53,715 nt of DNA from Cyanothece sp. BG0011 (GTDB lineage: Bacteria > Cyanobacteriota > Cyanobacteriia > Cyanobacteriales > Microcystaceae). The notes under the pieces were generated by a model, which did no database searches, had not been told where the DNA came from, and saw nothing but the letters and a program-made list of their open reading frames with translations. Of the stretch, positions 7,727 to 16,265 are shown piece after piece; positions within the stretch are counted from its first letter, which is position 1, and each line of letters opens with the position of its first letter. Made by a program: the position numbers and the translations under genes. The DNA lies in contig NZ_PRLH01000140.1 of the NCBI RefSeq assembly GCF_003013815.1, positions 1-53,715 of the forward strand, written 5' to 3'.

Positions 7727-9220
7727 TTATTTAACGAAATGCTGACCGCGATTATAAAGTTCGCGAGCATAGTCAGTCCAAGCACCCTGTCCCCAATAGC
7801 GGAAACAGCTAGTTTCAACTAACATGGTGTAGAGTAGAGCTTCTTGGTACTCAGGGGTGCGAGTGACATTAGCGTCTTCTTTAACACGATTATCGAATTT
7901 TTGGTGGAAACCGGCACTCAGTTCGTTCATGGGTCCGAGGACGTTTTCGTACCCTTTAACCCAACTGAGATCATTAGTCCAAGATGCACCATCCATATGA
8001 AAGCGATCGTCTTCTTTTTCTAATTCTGCGATCGCCTTATTTACCTTCTCAGGAGTTAGGTTATCAGTACCGATTTTATTCCAAATTTTGTGTTGTCCCA
8101 CTGCTTGGCAAACGGGATAATCATCTTCGGTAACACCGGCCTGTTCTAAGAGTTCGATGTATTCAGTTCCATTGAACCCAACTACACCCTCATTATTATC
8201 CTTGATGCTATAGAAAGCATTGCGGAAACCGTCAGGAAACTCATTCATCATCACGCCGCCGTTTTCTCCGTCAGCGATCTGAGAAACACAAGAAGGAACT
8301 TCTACATTACCTACTTTTTGCTTTCCTCTGGCTTTAGCTTCGTGATAGGGCTGCATTTGAGCCACTAACTTGGTGTCAGACCCTTGAGTTTTGATTAACG
8401 CGGTAATACTGATAACTTCGCCGTGAGAGTTACGGGCAACTAAACGGTTAGGAACATATTTATCGTCACCGTTTTTGTGGAAGTCATCCCCATTCAACCG
8501 TTCTACGGAGTCCTCTTGCACCAATAACCAACGATAACCACAGTCTTTCAACGCCTTGATATATTCGTAAAGCGTATCAGGGTTATTCGGTAGGTGCATT
8601 TCTGGGGGAGAGAACCCTTTAACCCGTCTGAGGGCATCATAACCGAACAAAGCAGCGAATTGATGTTGCCACGCTTGGATCTGTAATTTTAGGTCAGGAA
8701 TGGGGGTAGAAGGGGCAACCGCATGACTCCACATGGTTCCTAACCATTCGACATAAGGCTGATATTGGGGGTCACAAGCCATCTGCTTGAGGGGTTCAAG
8801 GATGTCATGTCGGGGAGTTTGTTGAAAATCCCATAATAAATTTCCAGAATAGTCCAACATGATGCGAGGATTGCAACCATTATTAACTAATTCAGGGATA
8901 AACTCAGCAATTCGCTTGTAACACCAAGCAAAGGTAGGGGCGTTATGATTATCTCCAATATGTTGATTTTCAAACATATGTTGGAGGTTGCTAATTAAAG
9001 CACCATCTTGACCTGCTGGGATGGTGGGTTGGTGCATATGAAGGGCGCAAGCAAACCCTGATTTTACATTAGCGAGATTGATATTAGAATGAGGGGCAAA
9101 AATAGGATCATTGTGGTTCACAACTGAGGCGATTTCGTCTTCCCAACCACTAATGGGAGGTAGTCCTGGCTTCGTCCCATGAATATGGTATCCGTTAGAA
9201 GAGGGTGCTGCTGCAATCAT
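7727..9220 (-). CDS. glycoside hydrolase family 57 protein
   Basis: A 497-residue GH57-type enzyme; the family includes alpha-amylases, 4-alpha-glucanotransferases and branching enzymes acting on alpha-glucans such as glycogen. The N-terminal catalytic barrel shows the family region 1 motif (ALHMHQPTIPAG), region 2 (LDYSGNLLWDFQQTP) and a Pro-Glu region (VKGFSPPEMHLPNN) carrying the likely nucleophile glutamate. A His/Asp-rich C-terminal helical part follows (LSAGFHQKF). It has no signal peptide, so it is probably cytosolic. The start ATG at 9220 lies just downstream of a perfect 14-bp palindrome. The exact substrate cannot be read from the sequence. Confidence 0.85.
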   Translation of the reverse strand: MIAAAPSSNGYHIHGTKPGLPPISGWEDEIASVVNHNDPIFAPHSNINLANVKSGFACALHMHQPTIPAGQDGALISNLQHMFENQHIGDNHNAPTFAWCYKRIAEFIPELVNNGCNPRIMLDYSGNLLWDFQQTPRHDILEPLKQMACDPQYQPYVEWLGTMWSHAVAPSTPIPDLKLQIQAWQHQFAALFGYDALRRVKGFSPPEMHLPNNPDTLYEYIKALKDCGYRWLLVQEDSVERLNGDDFHKNGDDKYVPNRLVARNSHGEVISITALIKTQGSDTKLVAQMQPYHEAKARGKQKVGNVEVPSCVSQIADGENGGVMMNEFPDGFRNAFYSIKDNNEGVVGFNGTEYIELLEQAGVTEDDYPVCQAVGQHKIWNKIGTDNLTPEKVNKAIAELEKEDDRFHMDGASWTNDLSWVKGYENVLGPMNELSAGFHQKFDNRVKEDANVTRTPEYQEALLYTMLVETSCFRYWGQGAWTDYARELYNRGQHFVK

Positions 9221-9240
9221 ATTTATCGGTTTTCCTTCAA

Positions 9241-9254
9241 ATCTTGATCAAGAT
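9241..9254. promoter_or_regulatory. perfect 14-bp palindrome upstream of the GH57 gene
   Basis: ATCTTGATCAAGAT is a perfect palindrome centred about 28 bases upstream of the leftward GH57 start. It could be an operator or a small RNA hairpin in the leader. No regulator is identified. Confidence 0.35.
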
Positions 9255-9964
9255 AATTTGATTGTTTTTTTAGCTCGTCACACTTAAATCAAATTTATCT
9301 CTATAATCTGCATATTACTATACATTTCGAGTAAGTAAACATTAAATTTTAATTAAGTTTTTAACAAGGGGTTAAACGAGTTAGTCTGGGCAAGCTATTT
9401 TTAATAATTTCTTTACTGTAAGGTATTAATTATGGATTCTTTACCTATTTACTCTTTTTTTTCTAATTTAACCCTAATTAAACTTATCGTTAGAATAAGA
9501 CTGTAAGGATAAAAATCGTAACCGTGAAAATTATCTTCTCTTTTTTGATTCTTGTTCCGTTTTTAATGTCTTTTTTAAATTATCTTGATTTCATAACTTT
9601 TGCAAGATTAACTAAGTAGTTGGACATAAATATAATTAACTGTCTTAAGAAATGTAAACAAGCTGTAACCCCTTAAGGTGCGCTTTCCAATGGCGAGGGA
9701 ACCTCGCCTTGGGTCGCACCTCTCCCTGCTCCCTACTCCGGCGCTCCCCCGCTCACTTGACAGTAACGTTTATTTTTGTCCAGGTACTTAGCTGTCAGCT
9801 ATCAGCTATTTTTTGATAACCCTGAGTGCTGAATGCTTTTTTATGCAACATAGTGACAGGCTTGGCCGTCTAACCCACCAGTCACCTTTTTAAGATTCTA
9901 ATCAGAATCATTGAATGAGGGTTATTTACAATCAAAGTATTTGCAAGACTAATCAAGGATCACT
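9255..9964. other. long AT-rich gap with one strong nested hairpin
   Basis: No protein gene is supported here. The left half is very AT-rich and presumably carries the GH57 promoter. The right half holds the nested hairpin listed separately, a CTCCCTGCTCCCTACTCC-type repeat, and a short GTCTAACCCACC stretch that resembles arms of the dispersed palindromes. The 50 bases before 9965 lead into the FtsL-like gene. Confidence 0.5.
9676..9721. repeat. nested GC-rich hairpin
   Basis: The outer arms AGGTGCG/CGCACCT enclose CCAAtGGCGAGG-gaa-CCTCGCCTTGG. This makes a long two-part stem in otherwise AT-rich DNA. It is followed by TCTCCCTGCTCCCTACTCC, a repeat type that recurs inverted at about 12470. 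It may be a mobile palindrome rather than a terminator, since the nearest gene end is far away. Confidence 0.6.
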
Positions 9965-10498
9965 ATGACTGCTGCACGCGATTATTTACCCACACCACCC
10001 CCCACCCGTTACCGTCGTCGTCCGCAAAAAACGACTATAACCCGTCGTTATCAGTCTGTTGCTCCCAAAACCGTTACGCCTCGTCCGTCTGAATCTCGTT
10101 CTAAAGTGACTCGTCTCCAAACGAAGTCCCAACGCCTACCGTTAGCCTTACAATTTCTCTTACTGGTACAAAAAAGTTCAACCACCTTCACCTGTGGTTT
10201 AGTGGCCATTACCTTGGGGGTTTATGGTTGGACCGTTTATGCACCCACCCTGTGGAGTCAAGAATTTTCTAAACTCAAAACCCTACAAAGAAATGAACGT
10301 CAACTGGCTGCCACCAATGAATCTTTAAAGCATAAAATGGCAGAACAAGCAGAGGAACCGGCATCAGGGTTAACCCCTCCCAACCCTTATCAATCAATCT
10401 TTCTCTCCCCTGCTGAAGTTCCTGTGATTGAGATAACCGAGCCAACACAAAAAACGAAAAAAACCCTTGTTATTACAGAAACCCCTGTGGCTTATTAA
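9965..10498 (+). CDS. FtsL-like single-pass membrane protein upstream of ftsI
   Basis: A 177-residue protein with a long basic, Pro/Arg-rich cytoplasmic N-terminus (about residues 1-65). It has one membrane segment (TFTCGLVAITLGVYGWTVYA, about 73-92). A short coiled-coil-like stretch follows (SKLKTLQRNERQLAATNESL), then a Pro/Thr-rich tail. Short N-in single-pass proteins with a periplasmic coil encoded just before ftsI are the hallmark of FtsL, which recruits and activates FtsW/FtsI at the septum. Sequence identity to known FtsL is not evident to me, so the call rests on topology and position. The gene ends 84 bases before the ftsI start. Confidence 0.55.
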   Translation: MTAARDYLPTPPPTRYRRRPQKTTITRRYQSVAPKTVTPRPSESRSKVTRLQTKSQRLPLALQFLLLVQKSSTTFTCGLVAITLGVYGWTVYAPTLWSQEFSKLKTLQRNERQLAATNESLKHKMAEQAEEPASGLTPPNPYQSIFLSPAEVPVIEITEPTQKTKKTLVITETPVAY

Positions 10499-10582
10499 GC
10501 AGTCAGGGCATAGCAAAAGGTGTCAAGATTATAATTGTTTTTCTGAAGCATTTGATAACCCCTTCTCACACTTGAACAGGCC

Positions 10583-12415
10583 ATGGTTAACTCTCGATTT
10601 CCATCTCGTTCTAATCGTTCTAAAAATACTCGTCAAACTCGTTCTGCTAAAAAATCAGTCCCTAAAAATAGAATTACACGGCGATCGCCCAATGCTTCAA
10701 GAGGCAGGGGTAAACCGAAACCCCCTCCTTTACCGAAGTTCCGTCTATTGTTAGTGTGGGCGGTTTTGGTGAGTGGAATGTTAGGGTTAGCCTGGAAGGC
10801 CTATCAATTACAAATTGTTCAGGCCGAAGAATTAAAACAAAAAGCCCGTTTGCAACAAACGGTTAATATTCGCCCTTATATTCCACGACGCTCGATTATT
10901 GACAGTGAAGGTAATATTCTAGCCACCGATCGCCTCGAATATATTTTATATGTCCATCCGATTCAATTTAAACTGCCCGAGGCAGAGGTGGCGGCCAAAC
11001 TGAGCAGTGTTCTTGAAAATCGCACCCCCCAGGAACTAATGGAACGGTTCAAACAACGGAAAACAGGGATTCCTGTTGCTAGAAGATTAACTGAAGGGGT
11101 GGCCAAACAAATCCAAGGATTAGGGTTAGATGGGGTAGAAGTCAACGAAACCTATCGCCGTTTTTATCCCCAAGAAAAAATGATGGCCGATGTCGTAGGA
11201 TTTGTAGACCATGAACGACAAGGGCAAGCCGGGGTAGAATTAAGTCAAGAAAAACTCTTACAACGGGATTTAGAAAGCTTATACGTCCAAAGAACCGCCC
11301 TCGGTGCGATTCTGCCCAACTCCTTACCCCAAGATTTACTTAAGTCTAATGATTGGCGGGTGCAATTAACAGTGGATATGCGCCTGCAACGGGCGGCCCG
11401 TGCGGCTTTGCAACAACAGGTGCAAAAGTTTAACGCCAAACGGGGGGCCGTTATCGTCATGGACGCAACGGATGGCTCTATTGTCTCTTTGGTGTGCGAA
11501 CCCACCTTTGATCCCAATGAATTTTATGAGTCTAGCATCGAATTATTAAAAAATTGGACCGTTAGCGATTTATACGAACCGGGTTCTACCTTTAAACCCA
11601 TTAATGTCGCTTTAGCCCTTGAAGCCGGGGTGATTCAACCGAACACCGTTATTCATGATTCTGGGTTGGTGACGGTGGACGGTTGGCCCATTAAAAATGC
11701 CTCTAAGATGGGTAATGGCTCTATTAATATTGCTGAAATTCTGCAAACTTCGAGTAATGTGGCCATGGTTCACATGATGCGACGGTTGAAAAAGGAAGAT
11801 TATTATAATCGTTTACAACAGTTAAATATTAACCAAAAAACAGGCATTGATTTACCCGGCGAAGTGGCCGGAAGACTCAAAAGTAAAGAAGTGTTTACGG
11901 AGCGATCGATTGAAGTGGCCACCGCTTCTTTTGGTCAAGGATTTTCCTTAACCCCCATGAAATTAGTCCAGTTACAAGGCGCTTTAGCTAATGGAGGAAA
12001 GTTAGTCACCCCTCATTTGGTGAAAGGGTTAGTGGATACAGAAGGAACCCTACACTGGCAACCGGATTATCCCACTAAGCAAATTATTGATCCAGAGGTG
12101 AGTCAAACGGTGGTGGAATTAATGGAAACCGTGGTGGCTCAGGGATCAGGAGAACCGGCGAAAACAGAAGGGTATCGCATTGGAGGGAAAACCGGAACGG
12201 CACAAAAAGCCGGCCCCAGGGGGGGTTATTTACCTAATGCGAAGATTACCAGTTTTGTGTCGATTTTACCTGTAGAATCCCCTCGATACGTGGTTCTCGT
12301 AGTAGTAGATGAACCGAAAGGGGCTAACACTTATGGCTCAACAGTAGCGGCCCCTGTGGCTAAATTAGTTATGGATGCGTTGATTTCTTTGAAAGGTATT
12401 CCACCAGCAAAATAA
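10583..12415 (+). CDS. ftsI: penicillin-binding protein 3, septal peptidoglycan transpeptidase
   Basis: Class B PBP that crosslinks septal peptidoglycan with FtsW. The N-terminus is strongly basic (about 50 residues of Arg/Lys/Ser), followed by one membrane segment (LLLVWAVLVSGMLGLAWKAY). The PBP dimerisation domain begins at RPYIPRRSIIDSEGNILATD. The transpeptidase motifs are EPGSTFKP with Ser335 and Lys338, SSN in QTSSNVAMVH, and KTGT at about 536-539. The length of 610 is typical for cyanobacterial FtsI. It follows the FtsL-like gene. The truncated vapC lies just past its 3' end on the opposite strand. Confidence 0.93.
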   Translation: MVNSRFPSRSNRSKNTRQTRSAKKSVPKNRITRRSPNASRGRGKPKPPPLPKFRLLLVWAVLVSGMLGLAWKAYQLQIVQAEELKQKARLQQTVNIRPYIPRRSIIDSEGNILATDRLEYILYVHPIQFKLPEAEVAAKLSSVLENRTPQELMERFKQRKTGIPVARRLTEGVAKQIQGLGLDGVEVNETYRRFYPQEKMMADVVGFVDHERQGQAGVELSQEKLLQRDLESLYVQRTALGAILPNSLPQDLLKSNDWRVQLTVDMRLQRAARAALQQQVQKFNAKRGAVIVMDATDGSIVSLVCEPTFDPNEFYESSIELLKNWTVSDLYEPGSTFKPINVALALEAGVIQPNTVIHDSGLVTVDGWPIKNASKMGNGSINIAEILQTSSNVAMVHMMRRLKKEDYYNRLQQLNINQKTGIDLPGEVAGRLKSKEVFTERSIEVATASFGQGFSLTPMKLVQLQGALANGGKLVTPHLVKGLVDTEGTLHWQPDYPTKQIIDPEVSQTVVELMETVVAQGSGEPAKTEGYRIGGKTGTAQKAGPRGGYLPNAKITSFVSILPVESPRYVVLVVVDEPKGANTYGSTVAAPVAKLVMDALISLKGIPPAK

Positions 12416-12489
12416 GCAGAGGGTGCAAGGCCATACTGCTCGGTTAACCAAAAAAACTCACTGTGACTGCGGGGGAGCAGGGAGCAGGG

Positions 12490-12564
12490 AACGTTATTGT
12501 TTTCCCCTAAGACTTTGGATTTATCTCGAAGAACTTCGATCCAAATGGATGTATCAATCAACAA
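12490..12564 (-). pseudogene. truncated VapC-type PIN toxin
   Basis: From the TTG at 12564, which overlaps the end of vapB by 11 bases, the frame reads LIDTSIWIEVLRDKSKV. This is the canonical start of a VapC PIN domain, with its first catalytic Asp in the DTSIW motif. After about 23 codons the similarity stops at GTTCCCTGCTCCCTGCTCCC, a repeat seen elsewhere in the window. The frame then wanders through unrelated sequence and into antisense ftsI. The remaining three acidic residues of the PIN active site are absent, so no toxin activity is expected. Confidence 0.7.
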
Positions 12565-12766
12565 TATAGCGATTTTTTCTGACGCTCTCCGTACTAAAAC
12601 CCTCTACAAATTCAATTTCACCTGCTAGTTCTAAAAGGTCTTTTTGGGTGTTTCTTTTGACCAATTCTGCTAAAGCAAAATTCACTAATTCTTTTTTAGT
12701 TCTCAATCCTGTAATAGCAAAACCTTGTTTGACAAGTTGTTCATCTAAATCAATATTAGTTTTCAT
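12554..12766 (-). CDS. VapB-family antitoxin, now without a functional toxin partner
   Basis: A 70-residue protein starting MKTNIDLDEQLVKQGF, the ribbon-helix-helix start of the short VapB (DUF2191-type) antitoxins, which bind DNA as dimers and wrap the VapC toxin with the C-terminal tail. The segment GLRTKKELVNFALAELV forms the two helices. The tail EFVEGFSTESVRKN would be the toxin-binding part. The ATG at 12766 is preferred over an upstream TTG. The partner vapC is reduced to a stub, so this is an orphan antitoxin unless it pairs with another VapC. Confidence 0.8.
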   Translation of the reverse strand: MKTNIDLDEQLVKQGFAITGLRTKKELVNFALAELVKRNTQKDLLELAGEIEFVEGFSTESVRKNRYIVD

Positions 12767-12969
12767 ACTGACCAATCATGTACACAATACACAACATTAT
12801 ACACCTTATGTGCAGAAGTTAACTGATAGAACTACACATTATAATTAGACCTTTGTCCTCTAAGATTATATTAGTTATGAATTTTACATGAATCTATTGG
12901 AAGATGATATAAAGTTAAATCATAGCAGTACAAAAAATGTAATTTCAAGTTAATTATCAAGAAAAAGTT

Positions 12970-13446
12970 ATGACGTTAGAACAAAAAATTGCCAATAGTT
13001 TCCAAATGAGTGATGAAGTTTGGGAACGTCATACAAATCCTTGGAGTGTTTGGACAAGGTTGACAGTTTTACCATTAATCATTTTAGGGGTTTGGAGTCG
13101 AATTTGGCTAGGGTGGTGGTCAATTTTAATTGTTATGATTGCTTTAATTTGGAATTGGCTTAATCCTCGTTGTTTTCCTGTTCCTAAGAATACGAATAAT
13201 TGGGCTTCTCAAGCAGTTTTAGGGGAGAGAATTTGGTTAAATCGAGATCAAAGTAATATTCCTAGTCATCATCAATTAGCCCCTTTAATTTTAAGTGGAA
13301 TGGCTGCATTGGGGATAATTTTTGTGGTTTTTGGACTGGTTAAATTAGCTGTTTATCCGACTTTAATGGGTGCCATTTTAGTTTATACTGGTAAGTTATG
13401 GTTTTTAGATCGAATGGTCTGGTTATACCAAGATTTTGAGGAATAA
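12970..13446 (+). CDS. DUF6653-family small membrane protein
   Basis: A 158-residue protein whose start (MSDEVWERHTNPWSVWTR, residues 14-31) matches the DUF6653 group, which has unknown function. Hydrophobic segments lie at about residues 32-60 (LTVLPLIILGVW, WWSILIVMIALIW) and about 107-145 (MAALGIIFVVFGLVKLAV, LMGAILVYTGKLWF), giving three to four membrane passes. A Trp-rich loop with NPRCFPVPK connects them. It ends 15 bases before the Eis-type acetyltransferase gene, so the two probably form one operon. Confidence 0.75.
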   Translation: MTLEQKIANSFQMSDEVWERHTNPWSVWTRLTVLPLIILGVWSRIWLGWWSILIVMIALIWNWLNPRCFPVPKNTNNWASQAVLGERIWLNRDQSNIPSHHQLAPLILSGMAALGIIFVVFGLVKLAVYPTLMGAILVYTGKLWFLDRMVWLYQDFEE

Positions 13447-13461
13447 AATTTTTATTAAACA

Positions 13462-14640
13462 ATGAACAGTAAATTTACTTATAAACCCCTAGAAACTTCT
13501 CAAGAAGCTAAAGCATTAGGAACAATTCTCGGTCAATGTTTTACAGGGTTTCCAGAAGATAAATGGGAAAAATATCACGAAAATATTGGCGTGGATAATT
13601 TCCGAATTCTCTGTCAAGATAAAACAGTAATCGGAGGATTAGCCATTTATGTGATGGGTCAATATTTTGGGGGTGAATCGATTCCGATGGCGGGTATTGC
13701 TGCGGTAGGAATTGCTCCAGAATATCGCGGAAAAAAAGCAGCAACGGCTTTAATGAGTGAGGTTTTAAAAGAACTTTACAGCAAAAATATTCCTCTGTCT
13801 ACCCTTTATCCTGCCACTCAACAACTGTATCGTGGAGTGGGTTATGATCAGGGTGGTATTCATTGTCAATGGGAAATTCCTTTGAGTCATCTTTCGGTTA
13901 ATAATCGTGTTTTACCTATCGAAAAAATAGAAGATCCTCAACCTGATGAGTTTCAGGAATTATATCAACAACAAGCTAAAAGAAATAATGGTTATTTAGA
14001 CCGTTCTTTATCCATTTGGAAAAATATTTTTAACAATGATAAAGGAAAAATATATGCTTATTTAATTGGAGAAAAAGATAATCGACAAGGTTATTTAATT
14101 TATCAGCAAGTTGTTGTTAATGGTCAAGTTTATTTAAAAGTTAAAGATTGGGTTGCTTTAAATTCTTTAGCCATGCAACGGTTATGGACTTTAATTAGTG
14201 ATCATCGTTCTCAAGTCAGTAAATGTCAGTGGAAAGGGTCATTTTATGACTCTAAAATGTTATTATTACCCGAACAAACAGGAAAAATTATTGATCATGA
14301 TATTTGGTTTACCAGAATTATTGATGTGGTAAAAGCCTTAGAAATGCGTCCTTATCCTAGTCAGATAGAAACGGAATTAAATTTTGCTATTGATGATCCT
14401 TTAATTTCTCAAAATTGTTCTAATTTTCAACTACAAATATCAGGAGAAAAAGGGAAAGTAACCAAAGTAGAAAAAGCAGATATTAAAGTAAATATTCAAA
14501 GTTTAGCCTCTTTATACACAGGATTTTTAACCGCTAAACAATTACATTATTGTGGAAAATTAGAAGCAAATGACATACATTTAGATAGTTTAGAGCAAGT
14601 TTTTGGTTTACCTAGTCCTAGTTTACCTGATTTCTTTTAA
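13462..14640 (+). CDS. Eis-type GNAT N-acetyltransferase, 392 aa
   Basis: The protein has the three-part layout of the Eis family. An N-terminal GNAT domain carries the acetyl-CoA loop (GIAAVGIAPEYRGKKAATAL, with Arg-Gly-Lys-Lys-Ala). It is followed by a second GNAT-like half (about 170-290) and a C-terminal SCP2-like domain (IDDPLISQNCSNFQLQISGE onward). Eis enzymes transfer acetyl groups to amines, including aminoglycosides and lysines; the substrate here is unknown. The terminal carboxylate typical of Eis ends here as LPSPSLPDFF. It is probably cotranscribed with the DUF6653 gene and is followed by a hairpin shared with rtcB. Confidence 0.85.
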   Translation: MNSKFTYKPLETSQEAKALGTILGQCFTGFPEDKWEKYHENIGVDNFRILCQDKTVIGGLAIYVMGQYFGGESIPMAGIAAVGIAPEYRGKKAATALMSEVLKELYSKNIPLSTLYPATQQLYRGVGYDQGGIHCQWEIPLSHLSVNNRVLPIEKIEDPQPDEFQELYQQQAKRNNGYLDRSLSIWKNIFNNDKGKIYAYLIGEKDNRQGYLIYQQVVVNGQVYLKVKDWVALNSLAMQRLWTLISDHRSQVSKCQWKGSFYDSKMLLLPEQTGKIIDHDIWFTRIIDVVKALEMRPYPSQIETELNFAIDDPLISQNCSNFQLQISGEKGKVTKVEKADIKVNIQSLASLYTGFLTAKQLHYCGKLEANDIHLDSLEQVFGLPSPSLPDFF

Positions 14641-14653
14641 CTAACAGCAGTAG

Positions 14654-14670
14654 GGTGGGCAATGCCCACC
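14654..14670. terminator. hairpin between convergent eis-like and rtcB genes
   Basis: GGTGGGC-aat-GCCCACC is a perfect 7-bp stem placed 13 bases after the rightward acetyltransferase gene and just before the end of the leftward rtcB gene. It could stop transcription from both sides. The same stem recurs near 20870 and 52084 and, degenerate, near 27375 and 48499. Confidence 0.55.
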
Positions 14671-14687
14671 TTACCTTAGTATTAGAA

Positions 14688-15869
14688 TTACCCTTTAACA
14701 CATAAAACCTGTTTCAAAGTCGCTACAACTTCCACTAAATCCGATTGTTGATTAATGACTTTTTCAATAGGTTTATAAGCGCCGGGAATTTCATCTAATA
14801 CCCCTCGATCTTTTCGACATTCTACCCCTTCAGTTTGGCTAATTAAATCATCAAGGGTAAACTGTTTTTTAGCTTGAGTTCGAGACATTAAACGCCCGGC
14901 CCCGTGCGAACAAGAACAATAACTATCATGGTTTCCTTTCCCTTTTACAATGTAAGATTTTGCTCCCATTGAACCAGGAATAATCCCATAATCTTCTTCT
15001 CTTGCTCTCACTGCACCTTTACGGGTTACATACACTTCTTGACCAAAATGTAGCTCTTTTTCAGCATAATTATGATGACAATTTACGGATAATAAAGCTT
15101 GATTGGGTTTCCCTCCTGCTAAATGTTTATCAATAATTTGTTTAAACCGTTGCATCATTACATCTCGGTTAAAACGGGCATAGTTTTGCGCCCATTGTAA
15201 GTCGTGCCAATAAGCAGCAAATTCGTCAGTACCGGCTACAAAATACGCTAGATCGGGATCGGGTAAAGAAAGACTCGCTAACTTTGCTAACTCTTTCGCT
15301 GTCCCAATATGACATTGTGCTAACTTATTACCAATATGACGAGAACCAGAATGTAACATTAACCAAATTTGGTCTTCTGTGTCTAAACAAACCTCAATAA
15401 AATGATTACCACCGCCTAATGATCCCATTTGTTTTAAGGCTTTTGCTTCTAACTTTTGCACTCCTTTATGTAGGTGTTTAAACTCACGCCAATTTTGCCA
15501 ATTGGTAACGGTTTTATCCGCTTCTTTATTCTGTTCAAACCCCACTGGAATAGTGGCTTCAATTTCTGAGCGAATTTGCTTTAATTTTCCTTCTAATTGA
15601 TCAGCTTTATACGGGGTTTTAATGGCAGCCATCCCGCAACCAATATCTACCCCCACAGCAGCCGGAATGACTGCGTCTTCGGTGGCAATAACCGACCCCA
15701 CTAACGCCCCTTTTCCTAAGTGTACATCGGGCATTAAAGCAACGTGCTTATACACAAACGGTAAAGAAGCCACATTTTTGGCCATTTTGGTTTCAGCCGA
15801 TCCTAACTCATGATCAGCCCAGGATAAGACGGGTTTTTCTGTACTAAGTTTTAACGGTTCGTAAGGCAT
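14688..15869 (-). CDS. rtcB: RtcB-family RNA ligase
   Basis: RtcB joins 2',3'-cyclic-phosphate or 3'-phosphate RNA ends to 5'-OH ends using GTP and Mn2+, in RNA repair or tRNA processing. All metal-site motifs are present: AVGVDIGCGMAA with the metal-binding Asp and Cys, MLHSGSRHIGNKLA, and LSVNCHHNYAEKE. SYIVKGKGN and SCSHGAGRLMSRTQA follow; the latter contains the His that accepts GMP. The 393 residues match the shorter bacterial form. No archease gene is adjacent. It is convergent with the acetyltransferase gene and divergent from the small gene at 16023. Confidence 0.92.
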   Translation of the reverse strand: MPYEPLKLSTEKPVLSWADHELGSAETKMAKNVASLPFVYKHVALMPDVHLGKGALVGSVIATEDAVIPAAVGVDIGCGMAAIKTPYKADQLEGKLKQIRSEIEATIPVGFEQNKEADKTVTNWQNWREFKHLHKGVQKLEAKALKQMGSLGGGNHFIEVCLDTEDQIWLMLHSGSRHIGNKLAQCHIGTAKELAKLASLSLPDPDLAYFVAGTDEFAAYWHDLQWAQNYARFNRDVMMQRFKQIIDKHLAGGKPNQALLSVNCHHNYAEKELHFGQEVYVTRKGAVRAREEDYGIIPGSMGAKSYIVKGKGNHDSYCSCSHGAGRLMSRTQAKKQFTLDDLISQTEGVECRKDRGVLDEIPGAYKPIEKVINQQSDLVEVVATLKQVLCVKG

Positions 15870-15937
15870 AAATTTTTACTTTAAAAACAATACACTACAA
15901 TTATACTACAAATAATTCAAAAATGCTAATTCTTTAT

Positions 15938-15956
15938 CCCAAGTTCTAAACTTGGG
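15938..15956. repeat. IS200/IS605-end-like hairpin in the rtcB upstream region
   Basis: ATCCCAAGTT-cta-AACTTGGGG is an 8-bp perfect stem followed by TAGTTCAAT. The layout ATCCC-stem-GGG-AG-TTCAA is the same as the right end of the remnant near 7206. It could be a solo transposon end (palindrome-associated element) or an attenuator for the gene at 16023. Confidence 0.4.
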
Positions 15957-16022
15957 GTAGTTCAATTAAGTGAGGTAAAATATAATGTGATCCTAGTTCA
16001 TCAAGTTAAATCATCAAAAACA

Positions 16023-16265
16023 ATGAATTTAGATAATGAACGCTTAACGAACTTAAGTATTGACGAATTAGAAGCCCTTGCTAATAGTAGCCTAGTGCCA
16101 AACACTCAAACTCAACTAAGTGAATTATTAGATAAAAACGCCAATAATAAATTATCTGCTGAAGAACAAATCACCTTAGATAAGCTACTCAATCAAATTG
16201 ATCAACTTAATATCTTGAAAACCAGAGCAAAATACACTTTAAGCTGTCTGCAAAGAGTTCAATGA
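16023..16265 (+). CDS. small hypothetical protein coupled to an HNH endonuclease
   Basis: An 80-residue acidic, all-helical protein beginning MNLDNERLTNLSIDELEALA and ending TRAKYTLSCLQRVQ. I chose the ATG at 16023; a GTG at 15987 would add 12 residues. No domain name is recognised, but the pattern (short helix, SIDELEALA, then a long Leu-rich helix) is often seen in partners of small HNH proteins. Its stop overlaps the HNH start (ATGA), so the two are translationally coupled and probably functionally linked. Confidence 0.7.
   Translation: MNLDNERLTNLSIDELEALANSSLVPNTQTQLSELLDKNANNKLSAEEQITLDKLLNQIDQLNILKTRAKYTLSCLQRVQ

Noticed and set aside
7339-7734. 131-residue open frame on the plus strand
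   Set aside because: It runs across the GC-rich hairpins of the IS-like remnant, has no plausible fold, and runs slightly into the antisense end of the GH57 gene. It is better explained as chance opening.
10467-10754. 95-residue frame spanning the FtsL-like/ftsI junction
   Set aside because: It overlaps the ends of two well-supported genes in another frame and has no recognisable features.
12331-12564. Full 77-residue frame beginning with the VapC start
   Set aside because: Only the first 23 or so codons resemble VapC. The rest is repeat sequence and antisense ftsI, so it is annotated as a truncated pseudogene instead.
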